From NCBI GenBank assembly GCA_000381605.1, contig KB906758.1, forward strand, positions 186,001 through 250,000: a DNA stretch of 64,000 bases. The letters are read 5' to 3'. Source of the stretch: Acidobacteriaceae bacterium KBS 89 (GTDB lineage: Bacteria > Acidobacteriota > Terriglobia > Terriglobales > Acidobacteriaceae). The notes under the pieces are model-generated. The model was not told the DNA's origin and searched no databases. It saw only the letters and a list, made by a program, of their open reading frames with translations. The position numbers were made by a program, and so were the translations under genes. This document shows positions 1-8,330 of this stretch, one piece after another. The first letter of the stretch is position 1. The number at the start of each line of letters is the position of its first letter.

Positions 1-2019
1 GTTGACGTAGCGCTTCATGATGTCCGGGTCGAACTCGAGCGTGTTTTTGAGCACCAGCCGATATTTTGCGTTGTCCTCGTCACGCATCATGTTCATGAAG
101 GCACTGTTATAGACACGATGCATTCCCAGCGTTCGGACGAAATAGCTCTCCATCAGCCAGAAGGCCTCGGCCAGCAATAATGTCCCCGGAACTTCGGCAG
201 CTACTCTGTCTACAACTTCCCGCCAGAACTCATGCGGCATATGCGCGTTGAATTCGGCGTTCGACATGCCGTATTCGGCGCGGGAGGGAATCGCTCCGCT
301 GCTGCCAGGTCCGGGAAACCACAGGCGGTGAAAGTGGCGCTTTGCCAGGGTCATTGCCGCGTCAAAGCGGATGACCGGGAACAAGCGTGCCACGTGGAGG
401 ATGGTCTGGATCACCTGTTCGCGTACTGCCGGGTTCAAGTAGTCAAGTTGGGCGGTATCGTTCCACGGGAAGCTCGTGCCGTCATTGCCGTGATAGATGT
501 ACCTCGTCTCTCCCGACGCCCGGTCGCGCCGTTGGAATACCACCGCCGCGTCCGTCTGCTCGTAGTAGTGGCTTTCGATCTTGATCTCCACCCGCGGGTC
601 CTGTGACAGGTCAGGTCCATCAAAGTTGTAAGCGGGATACGGTGGATCCTGCCGTGAGAGGAACCAGTCCGGATGCTCCACAACCCAGGGCGAATCAATA
701 CCCATATGGTTTGGCACCATGTCGCTGGCCAATCGGATGCCCCTTGCATACGCGCGATTCCGCAAATTCACATAAGCGGTTTCGCCCCCAATGTCCTCGG
801 CGATGTTGTAATCGAAGAGCGAGTATGCCGAAGCCACCGCATCCGGGTTTCCACACAGCTGCTTGATCGTTTGCGACGCTCGGCTACGCTCCCAGATACC
901 GATCAGCCAAAGCGAGTTCATCCCGCGACGTGCAAGCGTATCCAATTCTTCGTCCGGGATCTGGTCGAGCCGTGTAATCGGCCTCCCATGTCTCTTGCTG
1001 AGCTGTGCGAGCCACACGTAAGTGCTCTTGGCGATTAGCACGGCGCCTGGCATCCAGGCCACGTCCGGGCTGAACTTCTCAGCTTCATGGGCCGAATCGC
1101 CATACTGAGGCACCTCCGACTGGCTCACGATTGAGGGCCATTGCTGCTGGGAGGTCCCCCTGCGTCGTCGTGCGGCAGCAGCGGCGGCGGCCTCTGCAGC
1201 GGCTCTGGCAGCTGTCTGACCTTTAGCGCTCGGCGGATTGAATTGCGCCCAGATAGCCAGGTCTTCTTCGTGTAGGATCTCGCCCGCGATCGACAATAAG
1301 CGGTCGAGACTGTCCCCGATCAGCCGTCTCCACTTGACCCGGATCAGATCAAGTTGTTCCCTTAGCGAGCCTGGAGCGGCCACGGCGGGCGCTCGCAACA
1401 CGTCAAACAGGCTCTGCGGCTCGGAGTCTTCCATCGGTACAAGGGGGCGGGTTGCAAAATACGCCGGCAGCTTCTCCGCGACGCTTCGATAGGCGGTTTG
1501 CTCCGCGAGACCCCTGTCCTCGAACAACTCGTCGAATGCCCGAAAGGCTTCGTTGCGGTTGGCCATCCAAAGCAGCATCATCTCTTCCAGCGCGACCGCC
1601 CGGTGGGGTGTACCGTCGGTGGAGCCTGCCAGCCATTCTGTCGGGGTTTGCAGCGCGTGATAGACGCTGGTGCCCGGAAACTGCTCCACAAAGGTCAGCA
1701 GCATTCGGTCCAACTCATCCGACCCGATTTGCCCGGAGAACCAGGTGAGAGCATCCGTCATTACGGCCGGATCAAGCTCCTGCCGATAGCGCTCCAGGAG
1801 TACATGACTGGCCTCGTCAATCAAGCCCATGGCGTAGAGAGCTCCTGCATGCACTGCACGTTCGGGATGACTCTGCACATCGCGGACCTGATTCATCCGG
1901 TGCGCAAACTCACGGCTTGCCGACACGTTTGCGAAGACTACATTTCCCGTAAAGGTAAAGAGATTTACCGCGAATTGGTAACGGTCTCGCGCGCCCTTCG
2001 AAATGTGAAATTCCATCAT
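1..2019 (-). CDS. GH13 alpha-amylase-family protein (3' end beyond window)
   Basis: The minus strand reads open for 673 codons from ATG 2019 to the window edge, so the C-terminus is missing. An in-frame TGA lies at 2053-2055, and a second ATG follows directly at 2016. About 350 N-terminal residues, including an Ala/Arg-rich linker, precede the catalytic barrel. The GH13 conserved regions are visible: region I ASDMVPNHMG (Asp433, His438), region II VIRFDAAMTLAKRH with the nucleophile Asp553, and region III LLLAEAFW with the acid/base Glu618. The family acts on alpha-glucans or transfers alpha-glucosyl units. No signal peptide is seen, so a cytoplasmic glycogen or maltodextrin role is likely. 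The exact substrate cannot be told from this part. The many short ORFs on both strands here are shadows. Confidence 0.88.
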   Translation of the reverse strand, partial: MMEFHISKGARDRYQFAVNLFTFTGNVVFANVSASREFAHRMNQVRDVQSHPERAVHAGALYAMGLIDEASHVLLERYRQELDPAVMTDALTWFSGQIGSDELDRMLLTFVEQFPGTSVYHALQTPTEWLAGSTDGTPHRAVALEEMMLLWMANRNEAFRAFDELFEDRGLAEQTAYRSVAEKLPAYFATRPLVPMEDSEPQSLFDVLRAPAVAAPGSLREQLDLIRVKWRRLIGDSLDRLLSIAGEILHEEDLAIWAQFNPPSAKGQTAARAAAEAAAAAAARRRRGTSQQQWPSIVSQSEVPQYGDSAHEAEKFSPDVAWMPGAVLIAKSTYVWLAQLSKRHGRPITRLDQIPDEELDTLARRGMNSLWLIGIWERSRASQTIKQLCGNPDAVASAYSLFDYNIAEDIGGETAYVNLRNRAYARGIRLASDMVPNHMGIDSPWVVEHPDWFLSRQDPPYPAYNFDGPDLSQDPRVEIKIESHYYEQTDAAVVFQRRDRASGETRYIYHGNDGTSFPWNDTAQLDYLNPAVREQVIQTILHVARLFPVIRFDAAMTLAKRHFHRLWFPGPGSSGAIPSRAEYGMSNAEFNAHMPHEFWREVVDRVAAEVPGTLLLAEAFWLMESYFVRTLGMHRVYNSAFMNMMRDEDNAKYRLVLKNTLEFDPDIMKRYVN

Positions 2020-2406
2020 CGTGAACACGTCCCCATCAAAATCTGGTATTCGTCATTGCCTTAGTATTGAAACTCTGAGACCAATCCCGAGATTGGCACT
2101 AAAGCAATACGCAGGATCGCCCATGTGAGTCAAGCAAGAATGCCATAACACCACCGCTTTTGTTTTAGCCAGCCGACCAGATCGAACTTGGTTTGGAAGT
2201 CCTCCATGTGACCTCCCGCAACTTGAGCGGATTGCCTTCCAGGGGAACAGGAACACTAGCGATGCCGATTGGAACCAGCCTGTGGTTTTTGTGTCTACAG
2301 GTGTGTCCATGCCAATCGAGCGCCTTCCGCACCTCGCAGACTCATCACGGCTTGCCGGAACTCCAAAATTGAAAGAGGAGTATATAAGATGTCCGTCGTT
2401 GCTTGT
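2020..2406. other. intergenic stretch, no gene recognised
   Basis: The 387 bp between the amylase start and the permease stop hold only a 60-90 codon reading frame without recognisable protein features. It should contain the promoter of the leftward amylase gene, but I cannot place convincing -35/-10 boxes. No clear terminator is seen for the permease, whose stop lies at the right border. Confidence 0.5.
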
Positions 2407-3747
2407 CTAGACACGGCTGCGCTTTGTGACTCGGACTAGAAGATACCCCATGACCAGTAGAGCGCAGAACAGCACCGAGACTATCTTGTTGGAGTAGATG
2501 ATGCTGGCCAGGCACACAGCCACACCGGCCAGTGTCCAGACTGGCGCAAGCGGATACGGCCGTGCACGGAACGGCCGTGCAAGAGCGGGTTCGCTCCTAC
2601 GGAGGCGGAAGAGCGCCAGCATGCTGACGGCGTACATAACGAGCGCCCCCAGTACAGACATGGTGACAATGTTTGCGGTTAATGATTGTCCTTCGATGGT
2701 GATCCAGGAGTCGCCGTAGATTGCTGCGATACCGATGGCGCCTCCAGCCAGGATCGCGACCCACGGAGTCTCGATCTGGGGATGGATTCTGCCAAATAGC
2801 GCTGGGAGATACCCCGCACGGGCGAGAGCGAAGATCTGGCGTGAGTACCCGAAGATGATGCCGTGGAGCGATGCGATGAGGCCAAATAGACCCAGCCAGA
2901 CCAGCATGTGTAGCCATCCGCTGGAGGAGCCGACAACAATCTTCATCGCCTGCGGCAGAGGATCGTTAATATTAGCCAACAGACGCCAGTCTCCCACCGA
3001 TCCTGCGAAGAACATTACGCCGAGTGCAAGTACGAGCAACGTACCGATGCCTGCGATATAAGCGATGGGGATGGAGTGTGACGGGCGCTCTGCCTCCTCC
3101 GCCGCCATGGCCACGCCCTCGATGGCGAGAAAGAACCATATTGCGAACGGCACAGCGGCGAACATGCCGTGTAGCGCTGCGGGCGCGAAGTGATCCTGTC
3201 CTGCCCAGCCACCTGAGAGAAAGTTGCTGATGTGAAACCCGGGCGCGACCACGGCCATGAAGACGAGCAGTTCAATAATAGCGAGCACCGTAATGAATAG
3301 CTCAAAGCTCGCAGCAATCTTCACTCCAATAATGTTGATCGCCATGAAGAGCAGATAGGCAAGAGCCGCCGCATGCTTTGGAGGTAGTAACGGAAACTGC
3401 ACGTTGAGGTATGCGCCGATGGCGAGCGCGATGGCAGGGGGAGCGAAGAGGAACTCGATCAATGTTGCTGCACCGGCGATGTAGCCTCCAAAATCACCAA
3501 ACGCCCGCTGCGCGTACGCAAAAGGACCACCGGCGTTAGGGATTGCCGTAGTGAGTTCGGTGAAACTGAAGATAAAGGCCGTATACATGGAGGCGACAAG
3601 GATGGTGGTCGCAAGAAATCCCAAAGTGCCCGCGCTCGCCCATCCATAGCTCCAGCCGAAGTATTCGCCAGATATCACGAGGCCAACAGCAATCCCCCAC
3701 AGCTGCCAGGTATTCAGCGTCGCCTTAAGGTGCGAACTTTTGTCCAT
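2407..3747 (-). CDS. eat: ethanolamine permease, APC superfamily
   Basis: This 446-residue inner-membrane transporter belongs to the amino acid-polyamine-organocation superfamily, with about 12 hydrophobic segments. The N-terminal LVISGEYFGWSYGW, the TELTTAIPNAGGPFAYA substrate-loop motif and the overall length match the ethanolamine permease subgroup, which imports ethanolamine or related amines by proton symport. The start at 3747 has AGAGG close upstream. No ethanolamine ammonia-lyase (eutBC) or microcompartment genes lie in the window, so the link to ethanolamine is from family resemblance only and another small amine or amino acid is possible. It lies about 285 bp after the PQQ dehydrogenase on the same strand and probably has its own promoter. 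Confidence 0.8.
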   Translation of the reverse strand: MDKSSHLKATLNTWQLWGIAVGLVISGEYFGWSYGWASAGTLGFLATTILVASMYTAFIFSFTELTTAIPNAGGPFAYAQRAFGDFGGYIAGAATLIEFLFAPPAIALAIGAYLNVQFPLLPPKHAAALAYLLFMAINIIGVKIAASFELFITVLAIIELLVFMAVVAPGFHISNFLSGGWAGQDHFAPAALHGMFAAVPFAIWFFLAIEGVAMAAEEAERPSHSIPIAYIAGIGTLLVLALGVMFFAGSVGDWRLLANINDPLPQAMKIVVGSSSGWLHMLVWLGLFGLIASLHGIIFGYSRQIFALARAGYLPALFGRIHPQIETPWVAILAGGAIGIAAIYGDSWITIEGQSLTANIVTMSVLGALVMYAVSMLALFRLRRSEPALARPFRARPYPLAPVWTLAGVAVCLASIIYSNKIVSVLFCALLVMGYLLVRVTKRSRV

Positions 3748-4032
3748 ATGCCTCTACGCTCCGTTACGGGCACTAGACTCGTCAAATCTAGTTGTAGGGA
3801 AGTGCGGCGTTCCTCCAACTTCGGTCAAGCGAGTCTTAGACGCATTCCTTTGAAACTGAACTGCCCGACATAGTTTGTTCGTGCGCCTGAGTAGTTGAGT
3901 TGAACTGGCTTGCTGAGAACGTATCCGAGATAGAAGCCCTGACTACGAAAGGAACCCGGAAACCTCGAGCTGCCTTCTCGCTTGAGATGCATTCCGACAG
4001 GTGCCAACAGCGGAGTCGAGACCGATAGGAAA

Positions 4033-6501
4033 TCAAAGGGTGTGAAGATATGCCATGAGGTTGGCGGTATCTTCATCTGTAAGAAGCCCCCCGAACGGGG
4101 GCATTTTCCCCTTACCGTTTTTTAGAAGAGATCGGATCTGAGATGAGGTTTGCTTGGGATGACGGCCCTTCATTTCGCCGTACAGGCTGGGTCCGAACCG
4201 GGTTTGACCTTCGTTGACCGAGTGACATTGAAAGCATCTTTTGATGAAGACCTCTTCGCCGCTATGGACATTAACAGCCAGACGTAGAACCGGAGCCGGA
4301 AGTGCAGCCTGATCAGAGGTTGAGAGTGCGAAGGCGATATATAAGCCGCCGGTGGCCTTCGGGCTTGTTTGCCCTCCACTGCTGGCGATTACGACATATT
4401 GTTTCCCGTTGACCATATAAGTGGCTGGAGTGGCCAAGCCAGCAAATGGAAGGACTGTCTCCCAAAGTAGCTTTCCAGTGCGGCTGTCATAGGCGTGCAT
4501 CTTCTGGTCGAAGACTGTCGCCCCGATGAAGACCAGCCCTCCCGCGGTAACAACGGGGCCCCCGTAGTTGTCCGAACCCGTGTGACTCATCCCTTTTGCC
4601 ACTAGCTCAGGGTATTCGCCAAAAGGGATCTTCCAAAGATATTCGCCCGTATTCAAATCGATGGCGCTCAACGTTCCCCACGGCGGCGATAGAGCCGGGT
4701 ATCCCTCGGGATCGAGAAATCTACGGTACCCGAGGTTCTTGTAGGGCATGTCATCCTTCGTGACAACCTTCTCGACCTGGACGGTGTGAGCAACGTCCGG
4801 AGACAAATTTTTCGCAGATTCAACGCTTGGCCGTTTCGGTCTTCCGGCCTTAACGATGTATTCGATCAACATCCTGGTTTGTGCTTCGTCCAGGTTGTTG
4901 AACGGTGGCATGCGCCCTTTTCCTTGATGAATTACGTCAGAAATTTCCTTTTCGGTCCGGATCCCTTCAATTCCCAAGAGCGTTGGCGTGGCCGGCGGCG
5001 AACCGGCCCGATCGATCCCGTGGCATATGCTGCATTGGCTTTGATAAATTTTCTCCCCTGGGCTTCCAGGTGGCGGGGGTACTGTCAGACCTACGAGCCA
5101 TGCCGACTCGTTCGAATTGACGTACATGACTCCGGTCTGAGGATCAACAGCAGGCCCGCCCCATTCAGCTCCTCCAGCCATGCCAGGCATGTAGACCGTT
5201 AATTTATCGACACTAGGCGGGATAAATTGGCCACCCCCGATGAAGGTCTTGAACTGCTTAACGGCCCACGCATGCATCTCGGGAGTTCGGTTGGTCAGGG
5301 TATCTTCAGTCACGCTTTGGCGGGCGAATGGCAATGGGGTAGTCGGGAGCGGTTGTGTTGCTGATGCGACTTCCCCCGGAACATTGCTGGCTGGATATTG
5401 CAGGTTTGAAACAGGAAAAAGTGGCACGCCATTCGTGCGATTAAAGACATAAACAAAACCAGATTTTGTCGTTTGAGCGACCGCGTCGATGGTCTTTCCG
5501 TCTCGTTTGACCTTAAGCAAGACCGGAGCAGCGGGAAAATCTCGGTCCCAGATATCGTGATGTACTCCCTGAAAATGCCAGATCAGCTTACCGGTGTTGG
5601 CATCGAGAGCGAGCAACGAATCGGAAAATAGGTTATCACCCAAGCGATCTCCACCGTAAAAATCGTACACAGGAGATCCAGTGGGGACATAGATAACTCC
5701 TCTGTCTATATCGACCGTCATACCGGCCCAGTTATTTGCTGCGCCCGCAGTCTTCCATGCGTCTGTGGGCCAGGTTTCATAGCCTTTTTCGCCAGGATGA
5801 GGAATGGTATGAAATGTCCAGCGGACTGCCCCAGTTCGAACATCGAACGCCCGAATATCTCCAGGGGGGGACGGATAAGTCTCTGGATTCTGGCCACCCA
5901 CAATGATCAGATCTTTATAGATTGCGCCGGGCGTCGTGAGTTGAACTGACTGAGAGAGATAGTCTTCGCCCCTTAACCCCTTGCGCAAATCAATTCTTCC
6001 ATGGTCTCCAAAGTCCGGTATCGACTTTCCGGTCTTCGCGTCCAGAGCATAAAGAAAGTTTCGAAACCCTGCGAAGATGCGGCTTTCCGATCCCTCTCTC
6101 CAAAATGACACGCCTCGAGATCGTGCGACTCCCTCCAGGCCGGAATCAAACTTCCATATCTGTTTTCCCGTGGCTCCGTTTAATGCGACAACACTATGGT
6201 TTGGGGTACAGGCATAAAGCACGCCGTCAACAACAATAGGATTCGTCTCGAGCCAGCCCTTTTCGCCAGTATCGAAAGTCCATGCAACCCCAAGTTTTTT
6301 TACATTGGTGCGATTTATCTGGCTTAGGTCTGAATAGTGATCGTCAGTAGCCCTGCCACCATACACGCGCCAGTTATTTGAGTCGGGTCCACTTACCGCT
6401 TGGCCATTTGCATAAATCGTCGTGTGTGAGCCAGAAATTAAGACATACAATCCGAGAAACAACGATAAGCCGGAAACGAATTTAGTCACACGCACGGTCA
6501 C
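4033..6501 (-). CDS. PQQ-dependent dehydrogenase with two haem-c domains
   Basis: This 822-residue periplasmic quinoprotein starts at a GTG with AGGAG four bases upstream and carries a signal peptide (about residues 1-32). The eight-bladed propeller shows repeated DxxTGKxxW blade motifs. GVHHDIWDRD, around residue 315, carries the likely catalytic Asp of the glucose/alcohol quinoprotein family. A cytochrome c insert has its haem site CSICH at Cys490-Cys493-His494 and Met in KGRMPPF. A second cytochrome c domain at the extreme C-terminus has CFQCH at Cys756-Cys759-His760 and Met in GKMPPF. It should oxidise a sugar or alcohol and pass electrons through the two haems to the respiratory chain. 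The paralogue at 17412-19616 has only the internal haem. No PQQ biosynthesis genes are present here. The substrate is unknown. Confidence 0.9.
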   Translation of the reverse strand: MTVRVTKFVSGLSLFLGLYVLISGSHTTIYANGQAVSGPDSNNWRVYGGRATDDHYSDLSQINRTNVKKLGVAWTFDTGEKGWLETNPIVVDGVLYACTPNHSVVALNGATGKQIWKFDSGLEGVARSRGVSFWREGSESRIFAGFRNFLYALDAKTGKSIPDFGDHGRIDLRKGLRGEDYLSQSVQLTTPGAIYKDLIIVGGQNPETYPSPPGDIRAFDVRTGAVRWTFHTIPHPGEKGYETWPTDAWKTAGAANNWAGMTVDIDRGVIYVPTGSPVYDFYGGDRLGDNLFSDSLLALDANTGKLIWHFQGVHHDIWDRDFPAAPVLLKVKRDGKTIDAVAQTTKSGFVYVFNRTNGVPLFPVSNLQYPASNVPGEVASATQPLPTTPLPFARQSVTEDTLTNRTPEMHAWAVKQFKTFIGGGQFIPPSVDKLTVYMPGMAGGAEWGGPAVDPQTGVMYVNSNESAWLVGLTVPPPPGSPGEKIYQSQCSICHGIDRAGSPPATPTLLGIEGIRTEKEISDVIHQGKGRMPPFNNLDEAQTRMLIEYIVKAGRPKRPSVESAKNLSPDVAHTVQVEKVVTKDDMPYKNLGYRRFLDPEGYPALSPPWGTLSAIDLNTGEYLWKIPFGEYPELVAKGMSHTGSDNYGGPVVTAGGLVFIGATVFDQKMHAYDSRTGKLLWETVLPFAGLATPATYMVNGKQYVVIASSGGQTSPKATGGLYIAFALSTSDQAALPAPVLRLAVNVHSGEEVFIKRCFQCHSVNEGQTRFGPSLYGEMKGRHPKQTSSQIRSLLKNGKGKMPPFGGLLTDEDTANLMAYLHTL

Positions 6502-6820
6502 TTATCTCCTGAGTTGACTCGTAGACAATGGAATTTACATCGAAGTTCTGGAAAGTTTTGGAACTCGTCGCTTCCCCGGCCATTCAATTATGCCCGAGCA
6601 GTATATCGTCGCTCCGGCCATGTCCACGAATTCTCAGTTGATGTTGCGCACGTCCATTGGGTACAAACGATGCGATGCACCTAAGGCTGACGATCAGCAT
6701 TTGAGCAAATGGCTGCCGGTATTCGATGGATCGTCAAAAAAAATCTAGCCATCTCTTACGCTCCGAATGTGGAGTATTCTTTCCAGACAACCTCAAAAAT
6801 CAGTATTAGGTGAGCCAACT
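6502..6820. other. divergent intergenic region
   Basis: These 319 bp separate the leftward PQQ dehydrogenase from the rightward ManD-like gene and must hold both promoters. I see an AT-rich run of eight A near 6740 but no convincing inverted repeat or promoter pair. The reading frame that starts at 6767 is an upstream extension of the next gene, not a separate gene. Confidence 0.45.
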
Positions 6821-8161
6821 ATGCCGACGAATCGCCGTGACTTGTTGAAGTTCGTTACAAAGGCCAGCGTGCTCGGCCTGGCAACCCCTTTACTGCGGGC
6901 CCAAGAGAAGGTCGCGCAGGCTGTGAAGAGTCTTCCGTCCCCTCGAATCAAGGACGTGAGCGTGATTGAATGTGCACCGGCAGGGTCTCGCCTGACGGTG
7001 GTAAAGATTATGACAGACCAAGACGGGTTGTACGGTTATGGCTGCGCAACCTTTACACAACGGGCCGACTTAGTGAAGCCGGCGGTTGAGAAGTATCTAA
7101 AGCCGTTCTTATTAGGCAAGACCACCGATGGGATCGAAGACATCTGGCAAAGTTGCTATGACAGCTCCTATTGGAAAAATGGACCAGTACTGAACAATGC
7201 GCTGAGCGGAGTCGATCAGGCGTTATGGGACATCAAGGGGAGGCAAGCCGGGATGCCCGTTTATCAGTTGGCTGGAGGCAAGTGCCGCGAGGCTGTGGAT
7301 TGTTATGCGCACGCCGATGGTCCTGAGTTCGCAAACGTGGTTGAAGCGGCAAAGAAGTATATGGCACAAGGCTTCCGGAACATTCGCGTGCAGGTGGGCC
7401 TGCCAGGAATGGCAGGCTATGGCTCAGCGCATGGTGATGCTCCGCCGCTGAAGGCCTTGCACAACAAACCGCTCTTCGAACCGGCCTACCAGGCCCGTCG
7501 GGCACTAAGGCTACTGGAGGTTTGCCGAACCGAGCTTGGTGAAGAGGTAGAGCTACTGCATGATATGCACGAACGACTGACTCCGAATCAGGCCGTGCAG
7601 TTCTGTAAGGACGCAGAGAAGTTCAAATTGTTTTTTCTCGAAGATCCACTCTCTCCTGAGGATCTCGGATATTTCAAACAGATAAGAGAGAATTGTGCTA
7701 CTCCCATCGCGATGGGCGAATTGTTCAACAGTCCACACGAGTGGCAACCTCTCATTGCGGGACAGTTGATTGACTATATCCGTGTCCATGTTTCACAAGT
7801 CGGCGGATTTACGCCGGCACGAAAAATTGCGATTCTAGCTGAAGCCTTCGGTGTTAAGACGGCGTGGCATGGTCCCGGAGACGTCTCGCCCGTGGGCCAT
7901 ATGGCCAACGTAACGCTTGACCTAGTTAGCTACAACTTCGGCATTCAGGAATACACGCCGTTCAATGCACCGACACAGGAGATCTTTCGCGGCTGTCCGG
8001 AGATGAAGGATGGTTACCTTTGGGCGAACGAGAAACCTGGTTGGGGAATTGAGATTGATGAAAAGCTGGCCGCGAAGTTTCCGTTTACTGATGGCCCCAA
8101 CCATTTGAATGGCGGGTGGGGCGAAATAAGAAAAAGAGATGGGACCGTCATTAAGCAGTAG
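6821..8161 (+). CDS. ManD-like sugar-acid dehydratase, enolase superfamily, Tat-exported
   Basis: This 446-residue enzyme belongs to the mandelate racemase/muconate lactonising branch of the enolase superfamily. I start it at ATG 6821, preceded by TTAGGTGAG. An ATG at 6767 in the same frame would push the Tat signal (NRRDLLKF followed by a hydrophobic stretch) inward. The predicted metal ligands are Asp248 (LLHDMHERLTP), Glu274 (FFLEDP) and Glu300 (AMGELF). The HGPGDVSPVGH segment, with His350, is typical of the ManD subgroup, which dehydrates D-mannonate and D-gluconate to 2-keto-3-deoxygluconate. A Tat signal on such an enzyme suggests a periplasmic role, unlike cytoplasmic ManD. Many members of this subgroup have low or no mannonate activity, so the substrate is open. 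The next gene is the GH92 mannosidase. Confidence 0.85.
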   Translation: MPTNRRDLLKFVTKASVLGLATPLLRAQEKVAQAVKSLPSPRIKDVSVIECAPAGSRLTVVKIMTDQDGLYGYGCATFTQRADLVKPAVEKYLKPFLLGKTTDGIEDIWQSCYDSSYWKNGPVLNNALSGVDQALWDIKGRQAGMPVYQLAGGKCREAVDCYAHADGPEFANVVEAAKKYMAQGFRNIRVQVGLPGMAGYGSAHGDAPPLKALHNKPLFEPAYQARRALRLLEVCRTELGEEVELLHDMHERLTPNQAVQFCKDAEKFKLFFLEDPLSPEDLGYFKQIRENCATPIAMGELFNSPHEWQPLIAGQLIDYIRVHVSQVGGFTPARKIAILAEAFGVKTAWHGPGDVSPVGHMANVTLDLVSYNFGIQEYTPFNAPTQEIFRGCPEMKDGYLWANEKPGWGIEIDEKLAAKFPFTDGPNHLNGGWGEIRKRDGTVIKQ

Positions 8162-8330
8162 CGAACGCTCATTGAGTCAACCCGCTAGGGCTTGGGCTGC
8201 ACATCATGGCCGATTGTTGGAGATCCGAAGCTGATCGTCTCGCCTAGGCCCTCATACTCGTCCTTCTTCCCCCACCCAAGAAGGATTTCTTCTGATATGT
8301 CTGGGTCGCGAAGATTGGAGTGGCAAAGTA

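Noticed and set aside
232..1038. Several 60-120 codon frames on both strands near the left edge
   Set aside because: They lie across the long open minus-strand GH13 frame, whose catalytic motifs are clear.
3825..4076. An 83-codon minus-strand frame at the end of the PQQ dehydrogenase gene
   Set aside because: It begins inside the dehydrogenase gene in another frame and shows no signal, motif or known family. A decayed gene is possible but not supported.
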